From NCBI RefSeq assembly GCF_013179805.1, contig NZ_SRRZ01000012.1, forward strand, positions 1 to 64,000: 64,000 nt of DNA, written 5' to 3'. The notes beneath the pieces were generated by a model, which worked only from the letters and a program-made list of their open reading frames with translations, had not been told where the DNA came from and searched no databases. Shown piece by piece: positions 35,633 through 44,844 of this stretch (position 1 is the stretch's first letter; every line of letters starts with the position of its first letter). A program made the translations under genes and the position numbers. This stretch comes from Microcoleus asticus IPMA8. Its GTDB lineage: Bacteria; Cyanobacteriota; Cyanobacteriia; Cyanobacteriales; Microcoleaceae.

Positions 35633-36271
35633 ATGATTCAAACTGCAACTAAACCGCTAACTTTTGAAGAATTTGCGGAATGGAAGCCCGAAAATGCACG
35701 TTATGAACTGCACAATGGAGAGATTGTTGAAATGTCACAGCCATTAGGAGAGCATGAAGAAGTTATCAGTTTTTTAGGTTCAGAGTTAAACGCTGAGTCC
35801 AGAAGGCGAAAACTTCCGTACATTTTCCCCAAACAAGCCTTAGTTAAAAAGATCGAAAACCTCTCTGCTTATTCTCCAGATATTTTGATATTAAACCGCC
35901 AAAATTTAGCATCAGAACCTCTGTGGCAAAAGTTCTCAACTGTGACTCAAGGCGAATCAATTCCGCTGGTTATTGAAGTAGTTAGCACTAACTGGCAAGA
36001 TGACTACATCAGGAAAGTGGGCGAATATGAACTAATCGGGATTCCTGAATATTGGATTGTGGATTATCTCGGGTTGGGTGGCCGCAGGTTGATCGGAAAT
36101 CCCAAGCAACCGACTATTTCGATTTATCGGTTGATTGATGATGAGTACGAAGTTAGTCAATTTCGGGGAGATGACAACATCGAATCCGCAGCTTTTCCAG
36201 AGTTGAATTTGACGGCGCAACAAGTTTTTCAAGCTGGATTGACTGCGGGTGAAATTGCTGGTGATGCGTGA
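35633..36271 (+). CDS. Uma2-family (DUF820) PD-(D/E)XK endonuclease-like protein
   Basis: 212 residues from the ATG at 35633, which has AAGGAG about six bases upstream; the longer frame starts in non-conserved sequence. Uma2 landmarks are LTFEEFAEWKPENARYELHNGEIVEM, the nuclease-fold core SPDILIL followed by IPLVIEVVSTNW (D ... ExV/S), and YELIGIPEYWIVDYLG. The family is massively expanded in filamentous cyanobacteria and its biological role is unsettled. This copy is monocistronic. A second copy lies at 47861-48460. Confidence 0.85.
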   Translation: MIQTATKPLTFEEFAEWKPENARYELHNGEIVEMSQPLGEHEEVISFLGSELNAESRRRKLPYIFPKQALVKKIENLSAYSPDILILNRQNLASEPLWQKFSTVTQGESIPLVIEVVSTNWQDDYIRKVGEYELIGIPEYWIVDYLGLGGRRLIGNPKQPTISIYRLIDDEYEVSQFRGDDNIESAAFPELNLTAQQVFQAGLTAGEIAGDA

Positions 36272-36334
36272 GTGTAAATATTGCGATCGTTCTGACTGAC
36301 AAATTTTTCGCCCTCACGCACCCTACAACTACAA

Positions 36335-38224
36335 CTACTTCGGTTCGTGACTCGCAATGCGCTTGCCTTCGCCATCGTACACCTGCATCGGGATTTTGGC
36401 GTTTTCGGCGATCGCCTCCAAGGCTTTTTGCAATGTTTGAACGTGCTTCTCTACGGCTTGGCGAGTCTTGGTAGCGTTATTGTTTTCAGCTTGGATGAAA
36501 GTTTGTTGCAGTTTCTGCACGTAATTAGGAGTCATCTGCACGGCAATCAAACCTTTGCTAACAGTATAGTCGCAAATCTTGGGGTTGCCTTTACAAGTTC
36601 TATCTAAATCGGTGCGGGCTTTTTGCAGGTTTCTTTCTTCCTGCAACCTTACTTCTGCTTGCTGCAAGGAAGTTTTGTAGGAAGCGAGCAGCGGTTGGGC
36701 TTTCTCGGAAAATGAAGTTGCCGCCGGCACTTGCTCCGCGTAACTCAAAGCTCTCCGCCAGTATTCTGATGCTTTAAACCAGGCGTTTTTGCCCTCAAAA
36801 ATTCGAGCTTCCGCTGCTAAAGTCACAGCTTGAGTATACGCATTTTCCGAAATTCCTTCGACATTTTTGCGCTCGCGAGCTTCTGAAAGTTTGGTTTCGT
36901 ATTTGGGAACTAGCAGTTTAGCTTGTTGGTAAGATGTCGTGCTCGTGGGAATTTCTGATAGGATGTCGAGGGATTCTTCCCAACCTGATTGCACTTGAGC
37001 CCAAGTCTCGGCTGTCTGAGCTACGGCTTCGCGAGCTTCTGCTATTTGGGCTGTATTTTTGGCGGCGAGCAGCGTTTTTTCGGCTTGTTTCTCTGTGCTT
37101 AACTGCCGATTTCCAGTTGCTACATTCTTCCGGTATTCTTTTGACTTTCTCTGAGCAAACGGATAAACTGGGCTGTCTGTGGGGATTTCTCCGAGTTCGG
37201 CGATCGCACTTTGCCACAGAGCTTGCGCTTCCTGACCGTTCTCGGCCGAATAAGGCGGATTTTGGGTTTTCTGGGCTGCCGACTGTGCGAAGCGCGCTGC
37301 ATCGATCGCAGAGTTTAAATTTTGATTTTGCTTCCGGTAGTTTTCCAGGGCGCTTTGAGCTTCACCGCGATGAATTGACCAGGAGGGAATCGGTTCTAAA
37401 AGGGCGATCGCCTGTTTTAACTGTCGCTGCGCTTCTTGGGGACTGTTGGCAACTTTTGACGTTTTCAGCGTCTTCGTCGAATTCTCGCTCAACTGCTTGG
37501 CATTAGCTAATGCAGTACATTCTCCGATGACGCAGGGGCGGCTCAGCATATAATAACCGCCTGCCAAAATTAGCGCCGCCATGCTGACCATTCCTGCAGC
37601 AGCCAGCATCGCAAACGGTGAATGCTTGGTTTTTTGGGCAACTGTTACCGCTTCCATATCCAGCGGATTGAAGGGATTTTCTGCAAAATCTGTCGGTATT
37701 GCAGCTACCTTAAAGGCGATCGGATCGGAATTGCTGGAACTCTCAGAAAAATTGGGGAAATATTCTTCATCCCACGCATCTTTCCCATCCGTTCCTAACG
37801 GTATCTCTTCCTCTACATCCGCCGTCTGTGCCGCATTTTCTGTTAAAACTATCCCGGTTTCTGCTGCGGGGATATTCTCTGTTTTTTTGAACAACTGCAC
37901 TGTTTTGGCTCTAGACAAAACAGGCTGGTGCATGGTAAAAGAATGGAAAGCATAAGGCTGTTTTTGCCCGGTAATTTTTAGGCAAAGTCCAATCTGTTGA
38001 ATAGATTCCGGTTCAATTTCGATAATTGCTGCTTCTAGCACCGCAAAAGTCGGTTTTGCTTTGAGAACTAAACTGCGCGGGTGTTCTCCCACAACCGTTA
38101 AAGAGTCATCTCGAAAATCGCAACTAATATAAAGCGGTAAATTTTTAAATCCGGCTGCTTGCAAGTGCTGCTGCAACTTTACTTCTAGAATTTGGGCGTT
38201 GGTTTGTCGCGCTGCTACTGTCAT
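36335..38224 (-). CDS. Large membrane protein with coiled-coil/helical repeats (hypothetical)
   Basis: 629 residues. The N-terminal ~110 residues form a compact alpha/beta region (AQILEVKLQQHLQAAGF...SLTVVGEHP). An acidic linker follows, then one transmembrane helix at ~210-228 (FAMLAAAGMVSMAALILAGGYYML). The remaining ~390 residues are Ala/Gln/Glu-rich helices with repeated 'A...W..AL..L..IP..S..Y' units (for example AQALWQSAIAELGEIPTDSPVY and TWAQVQSGWEESLDILSEIPTSTTSY), probably TPR-like. A short domain ends with PMQVYDGEGKRIA. No catalytic motif seen. It looks like a cyanobacterial scaffold or periplasmic helical-repeat protein; function unknown. Confidence 0.7.
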   Translation of the reverse strand: MTVAARQTNAQILEVKLQQHLQAAGFKNLPLYISCDFRDDSLTVVGEHPRSLVLKAKPTFAVLEAAIIEIEPESIQQIGLCLKITGQKQPYAFHSFTMHQPVLSRAKTVQLFKKTENIPAAETGIVLTENAAQTADVEEEIPLGTDGKDAWDEEYFPNFSESSSNSDPIAFKVAAIPTDFAENPFNPLDMEAVTVAQKTKHSPFAMLAAAGMVSMAALILAGGYYMLSRPCVIGECTALANAKQLSENSTKTLKTSKVANSPQEAQRQLKQAIALLEPIPSWSIHRGEAQSALENYRKQNQNLNSAIDAARFAQSAAQKTQNPPYSAENGQEAQALWQSAIAELGEIPTDSPVYPFAQRKSKEYRKNVATGNRQLSTEKQAEKTLLAAKNTAQIAEAREAVAQTAETWAQVQSGWEESLDILSEIPTSTTSYQQAKLLVPKYETKLSEARERKNVEGISENAYTQAVTLAAEARIFEGKNAWFKASEYWRRALSYAEQVPAATSFSEKAQPLLASYKTSLQQAEVRLQEERNLQKARTDLDRTCKGNPKICDYTVSKGLIAVQMTPNYVQKLQQTFIQAENNNATKTRQAVEKHVQTLQKALEAIAENAKIPMQVYDGEGKRIASHEPK

Positions 38225-38388
38225 ATTTTTCCTCTGTCTGAGATCACCATTTTCGATTTTTGATTGGGAATTTTAGATTTTAGATTGCAGAACTGTCGGG
38301 ATTTTTGATTTGTTTGAACTTTGACACCAATTCATCCCAAATCTTAACTCTTAAAATTCAAGTTGCAACAAAATCTTAACTCTCAAAT

Positions 38389-39057
38389 CTAAACTTGCAA
38401 AGTCTCTCCATAACTTTCACTGTAATAAACTTGAGTCACCTCAAAACGCCCGCCGTATTGTTTCAAAGGTTCTGCTGCATAACCAAGCGGCAGCAAACAG
38501 CAAACATCTACTTCTTCGGGAATTTGAAAGGCTTCTTTCACCTTAGCGCCGACAAAACCTTCCATCGGACAACTGTCTACCCCAAAGCTTTTAGCTGCAA
38601 TCATTAAGTGAGCTACTGCGAGCATTGTATGCCTGTTTGTCCAAGTTTCTAGGGACTCGAAGCAGGGACGGTTCTCGAACAATTGCGGGATTGCTTGTCG
38701 CATATAACCTGCTAAATTGTCATTCATTGCGCCTGCAGCTTTGCCCAATTCGATGACAGCTTCGGTGTTTTCGGGTTCACCGGCGCGCCGATCGCCACAA
38801 CAGATTAATACTACTGGGGCTTCTACCACTTGGCGCTGATCGAAAGCGCAAGCTTTTAATTTTTCTTTGCTGGCTGGGTCTTGAAGTACAATAAACCGCC
38901 AAGGCTGCAAGTTGTAACCGGAGGGCGATCGCACTCCCAACCGCAAAATCTCTGCCAATATTGCTGGGGGAATCGGATCGGGTTTGAAACTGCGCGCGGC
39001 CCGTCGGCTTTCGATCGCCGTTTTAACATTAATTGAAGGTTGGATTTCAATTGTCAT
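38389..39057 (-). CDS. Nitroreductase-family FMN oxidoreductase
   Basis: 222 residues from the ATG at 39057. The 12 residues upstream (MPNYQLPITNQS) are just translation of an ATTGGTA heptamer array. ESRRAARSFKPDPIP and RSPSGYNLQPWRFIVLQ provide the FMN phosphate and ring contacts. HLMIAAKSFGVDSCPMEGF is the usual dimer/FMN block, and LLPLGYAAE closes the domain. It would reduce nitro-compounds, quinones or flavins with NAD(P)H; the physiological substrate is not predictable. It is downstream of and co-directional with the PlmA-like regulator, with a repeat-filled gap of ~170 bp. Confidence 0.88.
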   Translation of the reverse strand: MTIEIQPSINVKTAIESRRAARSFKPDPIPPAILAEILRLGVRSPSGYNLQPWRFIVLQDPASKEKLKACAFDQRQVVEAPVVLICCGDRRAGEPENTEAVIELGKAAGAMNDNLAGYMRQAIPQLFENRPCFESLETWTNRHTMLAVAHLMIAAKSFGVDSCPMEGFVGAKVKEAFQIPEEVDVCCLLPLGYAAEPLKQYGGRFEVTQVYYSESYGETLQV

Positions 39058-39225
39058 GGATTGATTGGTAATTGGTAATTGGTAATTGGGCATTGGCCAA
39101 ACAGGGCATTGGCCAAACAGGGCATTGGGATTGGGGCATTGGGCATTGGGATTGGTAACTTAAAAAAGTTGAATTGTTTTTCTTCCTTCTTCCTTCTTCC
39201 CTCTTCCTTCTTCCTTCTTCCTTCG
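39058..39225. repeat. Compound heptanucleotide repeats
   Basis: ATTGGTA units (39061-39090), GCATTGG-rich units (39091-39155) and a CTTCTTC array (39180-39224) fill the whole gap between the nitroreductase and regulator genes. Confidence 0.85.
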
Positions 39226-40212
39226 TCATCCCAAGCCCAACTCGCGCTTGAGCAAATTAATGGACTTAGAGCCGATGTAATTTTCGGAGCATATCAGTTG
39301 CGGGGGACGAATAATATCTTCTCTAGCGGCATTGATGGCAGCTTTTACTGTAGCAAAACTCGGTTGGTCGCAAAAAATTGTTCTGGCCGATCGCACGATC
39401 GAGTTAATCTTGTACTCGTCTGACACCAAAGCCGTCATCACCAGTAAATCCTCTCCCCGGATGCTGTGGATGATGACTTCGGTCGATCGCAGCATTCCCG
39501 GACTCAGGCTGACGAGCCCTAAATAACTGTCTTTAGGCAAACCCCCCACTAACTGGATTTCCTGGCTGTAGTCGTAGATGTCTACGGGAATAACTCGCAC
39601 CGAACGCGGTGCCGAAATCGATTCTGCTTCTCCGATAAAATATCGACTCGTGATCACAGTTCCCGAAGAGATTTGATCCAAAAAAGTACCTAGCTGTTCC
39701 ATCGGCACTAACTGTATGGGAATGCGGAGAGCTTGTTCGAGTTCTTTCGCCATCAGCTCGCCCACGCCGATGTCTTCTGTGGGGGCTGTGACGACCACTC
39801 GGGCGCTGCACCTGAGCCGCCAGTCAATTTCGGCCAAAAATAATTCCCTCGCTTGGTTGAGCGTACAGCCCTGTTCCAGCAGTTGATCGATACTTCCTTG
39901 CACTATTTTGTTGGCAAGGGGATATTCTTCGAGGATCGGAGATTTGAGTTTGTTGCCTACAACTTCGTTGCCTTGAGCGCGGACGTAAATGCCCGATCCT
40001 GCTTGGGCTTCTACGAGTCCGGTATTTTCGAGCTGGCGGTATACTTTGCTGATGGTGTTGCGGTGCAAACCCGTCTGCATGGCTAGCTGTCTGGTGCTGG
40101 GCAAGCGGTGTCCGGGCGGAAATTGTCGCGAGGCGATCGCAAACCTGATTTGATTGAATAGTTGGGTGGATGCTGGAATATCGCTATCGGTTTGAATATG
40201 AAATTGAACCAT
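39226..40212 (-). CDS. plmA: GntR-family regulator, PlmA-like
   Basis: 328 residues from the ATG at 40212 (the open frame extends 42 codons further without homology). An N-terminal winged helix covers ~1-75: IPASTQLFNQIRFAIASRQFPPGHRLPSTRQLAMQTGLHRNTISKVYRQLE, the GntR DNA-binding motif, then the wing AGSGIYVR. The C-terminal ~230-residue domain is not an FadR or UbiC type. It matches my memory of PlmA, the GntR regulator conserved across cyanobacteria and linked to PII/PipX signalling and redox. That identification is from recalled similarity and is not proven. Confidence 0.75.
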   Translation of the reverse strand: MVQFHIQTDSDIPASTQLFNQIRFAIASRQFPPGHRLPSTRQLAMQTGLHRNTISKVYRQLENTGLVEAQAGSGIYVRAQGNEVVGNKLKSPILEEYPLANKIVQGSIDQLLEQGCTLNQARELFLAEIDWRLRCSARVVVTAPTEDIGVGELMAKELEQALRIPIQLVPMEQLGTFLDQISSGTVITSRYFIGEAESISAPRSVRVIPVDIYDYSQEIQLVGGLPKDSYLGLVSLSPGMLRSTEVIIHSIRGEDLLVMTALVSDEYKINSIVRSARTIFCDQPSFATVKAAINAAREDIIRPPQLICSENYIGSKSINLLKRELGLG

Positions 40213-40427
40213 TATTAAAGGCTCCGACGACTTCAACTTAGTATTTTTATAACGTCGAGTACCGCGCCTAGGATTGCTCGGATATCTCTGTCTATAGCAT
40301 AATCTTATTTGGTGGATCTGCAGCAGCCGTTCTGCCACAGGAAGATCGCGCCGAAGAGGCGATTAATCGCAGCCTCCGGAGTTTCTCTCAACGATCGGGT
40401 ACTTTCAACTCTGAGTTTTATTTACTC

Positions 40428-42107
40428 TCAAATTTTGAGATCGCTTGCTGTTTTTCGGCCCGTCAGCCAATAAGTCCGCATTTCCCCTTGACCTTTAATC
40501 TCGATCTCGCCGCGATCTTCAAATTCATATTTATCCTGCAGCAACTCATAAGTATAGTGGCTGACTTGAATGCGACCTGTTATGCCGTGAGATTCCATGC
40601 GGCTGGCTGTATTCACGGCATTTCCCCACAAATCGTAAATGAATTTTTTAGTGCCGATTACGCCCGCTACCACCGGGCCGCTATTAATCCCGATGCGGAG
40701 GTCAAATTTCGCGTCTAGCTTCACATTTAATTCCTTAATTGCCGCTAGCATATCCAGCGCCATTTCGGCGATCGCTTCTGCGTGGTCTGGGCGTTCAATG
40801 GGAATACCGCCTGCTACCATGTAAGCGTCCCCGATCGTCTTGATTTTTTCTAAGCCGTGCTTCTCGCTGAGTTGGTCAAAAGCTGAGAAAATTTCATTCA
40901 GTAAGTACACTAATTTAGTTGCGGACATGGTGGTAGAAATTTGGGTAAAATTCACCAAGTCAGCAAAAAGAATTGTTGCTTTTTCAAACTTATCTGCAAT
41001 CAACCCCGGTTGGTACTTCAACCTGTCGGCGATCGGTTCTGGCAAAATATTTAGCAGTAAACTTTCAGTTTTTTTCTGTTCTTTCCTGAGTGCTGATTCC
41101 ATCCGCTTGCGCTTGGTTATGTCGTGAAAAAACACTGAAATGCCGTCATGAGAAGGAAAAGCCCGGACTTCCACCCATACTTTTAAGGGACGATAATATT
41201 GTTCAAAAGCCACTCCAACTTGTTTTGCTACAGCTCCATGATACTCTTCATAAACATCCGAATTCACTAATTCTGGAAACTCTTCCCAAAAATTTTTACC
41301 ATAAAGTTCTTCCGGCGATCGCTGTAGAAATTGCGCTGCTTTGTAATTGACGTAAGTAAATCGCCACTGGAGGTCGAAAGCAAAAAAAGCATCGCTCATC
41401 CCTTCCAAAAAATTGACAATTTGCTCGTCAGTTGAACGGAGTTTTGCTTCAACTTGTTTCTGCCGAACCTGTGCGCGCTTTAATTTAGTCAGATTAATTC
41501 GCAACTCCATTTGGGTAATAACTTGCCGCCCTAAAGTCCGCAGCGCTTCTAGCTGTTCTGGAGTGAGTTTGCGAGGAACTGTATCTATCGCGCACAAAGT
41601 GCCGATCGGGAAACCGTCAGCAGTTACTAGCGGGGTTCCAGCATAAAATCGAATATTGGGTTCGGAAGTTACTAGCGGATTGCCGGCAAAGCGATCGTCT
41701 TCTAGAGCATTCGGTACAACTAGCAATTCGTTGGGATTTAAAATAGCGTGGGCGCAAAAAGCTAACTCTCTCGGAGTTTCTGGCGCTTCCAGACCGACTT
41801 TTGATTTAAACCACTGTCGGTTAGAATCTATTAAGCTGACTAAAGCAATAGGAGTGCCGCAAATATAAGAGGCTAAAGCTGTTAGGTCATCAAAAGCTGC
41901 TTCGGCATCTGTATCGAGAATGTGGTAGCGGTAAAGTGCTTCTAGCCTCTCTTCTTCGTTGCTGGGCAAAGGTGCAGCTTGCATCGGCGGTGGCGAGGAT
42001 ACACGTTTCTGAAAAATGCGCGCAAGTCTCTGTGCTGCGAATTTTTGGACTTGCGCGGCAAGTTTTTCAACGAGCACCAAAAGACCTATTTGCCAAGCTT
42101 TATTCAT
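40428..42107 (-). CDS. GAF-PAS class III adenylate cyclase
   Basis: 559 residues. A short N-terminal helix leads to a GAF domain (~45-205; YHILDTDAEAAFDDLTALASYICGTPIALVSLID). A PAS domain (~225-340) ends in FHDITKRKR. A linker helix with LLLNILPEPIADRL leads to the catalytic domain (~370-550). Metal-binding aspartates are in ATILFADLVNFT and LEKIKTIGDAYMVAGG. The lysine of EKIKTIGD and the aspartate of IYDLWGNAVNTASRME are the adenine-selecting pair, so cAMP rather than cGMP is predicted. The transition-state Asn/Arg pair is present in NAVNTASR. Cytoplasmic. Confidence 0.92.
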   Translation of the reverse strand: MNKAWQIGLLVLVEKLAAQVQKFAAQRLARIFQKRVSSPPPMQAAPLPSNEEERLEALYRYHILDTDAEAAFDDLTALASYICGTPIALVSLIDSNRQWFKSKVGLEAPETPRELAFCAHAILNPNELLVVPNALEDDRFAGNPLVTSEPNIRFYAGTPLVTADGFPIGTLCAIDTVPRKLTPEQLEALRTLGRQVITQMELRINLTKLKRAQVRQKQVEAKLRSTDEQIVNFLEGMSDAFFAFDLQWRFTYVNYKAAQFLQRSPEELYGKNFWEEFPELVNSDVYEEYHGAVAKQVGVAFEQYYRPLKVWVEVRAFPSHDGISVFFHDITKRKRMESALRKEQKKTESLLLNILPEPIADRLKYQPGLIADKFEKATILFADLVNFTQISTTMSATKLVYLLNEIFSAFDQLSEKHGLEKIKTIGDAYMVAGGIPIERPDHAEAIAEMALDMLAAIKELNVKLDAKFDLRIGINSGPVVAGVIGTKKFIYDLWGNAVNTASRMESHGITGRIQVSHYTYELLQDKYEFEDRGEIEIKGQGEMRTYWLTGRKTASDLKI

Positions 42108-42169
42108 CTTTATTTATCTTTTTTCATACCCGATCGAACTGAGGGCGATCGATCTAATTCAATCGATAC

Positions 42170-43558
42170 TTATGCACTTACCGCAACTAACTCCTCAATC
42201 TCCAGAGCTTTTGTCGGCAATTTCCCTGTCAATACTTCTCTACCCTCTTCGCTGACAAGTATATCATCTTCTATGCGTATTCCCCGCACATCTGCAAATT
42301 TTTCCAACTCCTCCCACTTAACAAAATCTTTATATTTGACACGATTTTCAGAGTCATTCAAAATTGCCGGAACTTGATAAAATCCCGGTTCGATCGATAC
42401 CAGCATTCCCGGACGCAAAACTCGATTCAGCCGCAAAAATCCCAACCCAAACCGACTGCTTCTAGTTCTTCCTTCTTCATAGCCAGCCAAATCTCCTAAA
42501 TCTTCCATATCGTGAACATCCAAACCGATTAAATGTCCGATACCGTGGACAAAAAACAGCGCGTGAGCGTCCATTTCTACCAAATCTTCAACATTCCCCC
42601 GCAAAATGCCCAAATCAACCAATCCTTCCGCCATAATTCGAGCAGCTAACAGGTGAATGTCTTGATATTCCATGCCCGGACTAATTTTATCGATACAAGC
42701 ATCGTGCGCTGCCAAAACTACATCATAAATCGCTCTTTGAGTCGGAGAAAACTTGCCAGAAACTGGCCAAGTGCGAGTCACATCAGCCGCCCATCCCGTT
42801 GATGTTTCCGCACCGACATCTGCTAACAGCAAATCTCCTGTTTGTAGGGGATTGTGATAATGTTCGCTGTGCAGGACTTCCCCATGCACAGTCACGATAC
42901 TGGGATAAGCATAGGTCATATTTTTGGAGATGATGACACTTTCCATTGCAGCGCGCACCCCTGCTTCAATTTGAGCATTTCGAGTGACCGCCATTCCCGC
43001 TTTGTGAGCTTCTACGGTGACAGCCGCAGCTTGACGCAATTCGGCCAAACTGGCTGTATCGTGGCTCAGGCGCAGAGATACGATCGCCTGAGTTAATTCT
43101 AGGTCGATTCCGGTTGGGGATTTGGGCGGTGCCAGAGGGCGATCGAGAATTTGAGACTGTTGCAACTGAGTCAAAGAATCCTGAACGGCGATAGTTGCTG
43201 CATTTGTCGAACGCGCTTTCAATTCGGCCATTGGGAAAGCAGCATCAGCCCCAATTAGTTCGGCAATTTCTGCTCTTTTAGGCATCTCTCCGTGCCAAAG
43301 AGTGCTGCTAGCAGGTGCGTCATCTAAGAACAGTTCTAATTTGCCAGATTCTAAGCGAATGGCAGCATTTTCTAAGGGCAAACCAGCAAAATATAGGAAG
43401 TGACTGCTGGCGCGAAAGGGATAAGTAAGTGCCGGATAATTGCGAGGAATGCTGCAACCAGACCAGAGAATTGTAGGAAAATCAATTAAACTGGCTAGTT
43501 TTTGCCGCCGTTCGTGTAAACTATTTGCTAAAAACTTATCACTTTTTGTAATTCTCAT
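42170..43558 (-). CDS. pepP: Xaa-Pro aminopeptidase (aminopeptidase P, M24B)
   Basis: 462 residues. The N-terminal AMP_N domain includes LWSGCSIPRNYPALTYPFRASSHFLYFAG. The pita-bread catalytic domain has all five dinuclear metal ligands: Asp in LLADVGAET, Asp in WAADVTRTWP, His in FFVHGIGHLIGLDVHDM, Glu in MLVSIEPGFY and Glu in GIRIEDDILV. It removes N-terminal residues next to proline in the cytoplasm. It starts with MRITKSDKF. Monocistronic. Confidence 0.95.
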   Translation of the reverse strand: MRITKSDKFLANSLHERRQKLASLIDFPTILWSGCSIPRNYPALTYPFRASSHFLYFAGLPLENAAIRLESGKLELFLDDAPASSTLWHGEMPKRAEIAELIGADAAFPMAELKARSTNAATIAVQDSLTQLQQSQILDRPLAPPKSPTGIDLELTQAIVSLRLSHDTASLAELRQAAAVTVEAHKAGMAVTRNAQIEAGVRAAMESVIISKNMTYAYPSIVTVHGEVLHSEHYHNPLQTGDLLLADVGAETSTGWAADVTRTWPVSGKFSPTQRAIYDVVLAAHDACIDKISPGMEYQDIHLLAARIMAEGLVDLGILRGNVEDLVEMDAHALFFVHGIGHLIGLDVHDMEDLGDLAGYEEGRTRSSRFGLGFLRLNRVLRPGMLVSIEPGFYQVPAILNDSENRVKYKDFVKWEELEKFADVRGIRIEDDILVSEEGREVLTGKLPTKALEIEELVAVSA

Positions 43559-43960
43559 GGGTAAAAACCAATTATTTTGAGTTTGGTTTGCAGTAAGCCG
43601 GGAGTTTTTTTGTTTTCTGCCTTAAAGCACTAAAGTCCTGACTGCCAAGTTTGCCGTCATTTTTGGAAAAAGTTTCGTCTTTATCTTCTTCCTTGCTATC
43701 ATCTGTTTGGCGGTTTTTTCGATCGTATTTGTCGTGTTCGTCTGCATGATTTTGTTCATCAGTAATAACACTGTCAGACTGCTAGGACAAAAAAGCTGGA
43801 AGTGCGACTCCGCCGACAATTAGCATCGTCGGTGGCAATACCCGCAATCAGCCAAATTTGTTTGTCGGGTGTTTGTTGATTTTGTGACATGAGCGATCGC
43901 ATCTATTGACTATTTTATATTTTAGACTTTAAAGTATAAGTAAAATGTACATAAAAAAAC
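43559..43960. other. 402-bp intergenic region
   Basis: It contains no convincing gene. A 65-codon minus-strand frame (43622-43819) lacks a domain or clear ribosome site. Part of the sequence (43790-43905, minus strand, MSQNQQTPDKQIWLIAG) looks like the start of a decayed coding sequence that soon meets stops. Confidence 0.4.
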
Positions 43961-44404
43961 ATGAAAACTGTTCACAAAGCTCCTCAAACTTCCTTGCAAC
44001 TACGCGACTGGCCGATCGCACACTTACCGGGATTGAGCAAGGAAAACCAGTCTCAACTGGAAGAGTGCAGCATCACCACAACCGAACAACTAATTCGCAT
44101 GACGAAAACGCAGGCTGCGAAAGTGTTGCTAGCGCATCAATTACAGATTAACATTCAATATGTTAATAAATGGGTAGCGATGGCAAATTTGGCTCGAATT
44201 CCGAGTGTAGGGTGTCAGTATTGCGGGCTGTTACTTCACGCCGGAGTTGCTTCTCCGGCTCAATTGGCTCAAATGCCCGTGGAGAGATTGCACCAACAAA
44301 TTTTAAGGCTGCACGTAGCGACAATGCAGCGCAATGACTTAACTCCTTCAGTCGATCGCGTGCAAAAATGGGTTCAACAAGCTAGATTAGTCAGCAGTCA
44401 GTAG
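43961..44404 (+). CDS. DUF4332-domain protein
   Basis: 147 residues. Two helix-hairpin-helix-like units are visible: LPGLSKENQSQLEECSITTTEQLIRM at ~24-49, and a second ending IPSVGCQYCGLLLHAGVASPAQLAQM around 84-112. This is the pattern of DUF4332, a cyanobacterial family thought to bind DNA non-specifically through HhH motifs. A CQYC pair is present but isolated. The last codons (VSSQ) run into a TCAGTAG repeat. The biological role is unknown. Confidence 0.75.
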   Translation: MKTVHKAPQTSLQLRDWPIAHLPGLSKENQSQLEECSITTTEQLIRMTKTQAAKVLLAHQLQINIQYVNKWVAMANLARIPSVGCQYCGLLLHAGVASPAQLAQMPVERLHQQILRLHVATMQRNDLTPSVDRVQKWVQQARLVSSQ

Positions 44405-44480
44405 TCAGTTATTAGTTGTCAGTTGTCAGTTGGTATTAGCCAACAGTCAACAGTCAACAATCAACAGTCAACAATCATTA
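44401..44480. repeat. Heptanucleotide-derived spacer (AGTCAGT / CAACAGT units)
   Basis: Drifting 7-bp units fill the space between the DUF4332 gene and the ArsC-like gene and would be translated if the upstream start at 44423 were used. Confidence 0.75.
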
Positions 44481-44482
44481 TT

Positions 44483-44842
44483 ATGTCAATTCAAGTTTAC
44501 GGAATCCCGAACTGCGGAACCTGCAAAAAAGCTTTCCAGTGGCTCCAAGATAGCGCTGTTACTTACGAGTTCATTAACACAAAAGAACAGCCGCCGACTC
44601 GCGAAACAATTCAAAGCTGGGTAGCTGCTTTGGGTTTTAAACCTATGCGAAATACTTCCGGTCAATCTTATCGCGCTTTGGGCGATGACAAAAATAATTG
44701 GACTAGCGAACAGTGGGTAGAGGCTTTTGCAAAGGATGCGATGCTGCTGAAACGTCCTCTTTTCGTTAAAGATGGAACTGCTGTTTTAGTAGGTTTCAAA
44801 GAAGACGCCATTAGAGAAAAATTGGGGTTTTCAACAAGCTGA
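44483..44842 (+). CDS. ArsC/Spx-family thioredoxin-fold protein
   Basis: 119 residues from the ATG at 44483. An earlier start would translate only repeat sequence. The thioredoxin-like core starts SIQVYGIPNCGTCKKAFQWL with a CxxC redox pair, as in Spx/MgsR and the ArsC-like YffB family, and ends with LFVKDGTAVLVGFKED, the cis-Pro region (KRPLF). True glutaredoxin-linked arsenate reductases have one Cys followed by RxR-type residues that are absent here, so a redox-regulatory or unknown reductase role is more likely. Convergent with the GNAT gene (2 bp between stops). Confidence 0.8.
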   Translation: MSIQVYGIPNCGTCKKAFQWLQDSAVTYEFINTKEQPPTRETIQSWVAALGFKPMRNTSGQSYRALGDDKNNWTSEQWVEAFAKDAMLLKRPLFVKDGTAVLVGFKEDAIREKLGFSTS

Positions 44843-44844
44843 GT

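Noticed and set aside
35633..36271. Uma2 gene as part of a toxin-antitoxin or IS element
   Set aside because: Uma2 genes are very numerous in cyanobacteria and this copy has no partner gene or terminal repeats.
43622..43819. 65-codon minus-strand frame
   Set aside because: It has no recognisable domain, no clear ribosome site and lies in a region that looks like decayed sequence.
44483..44842. Arsenate reductase of an ars operon
   Set aside because: The CxxC motif fits the Spx/YffB-like branch better and no arsenic genes are adjacent.
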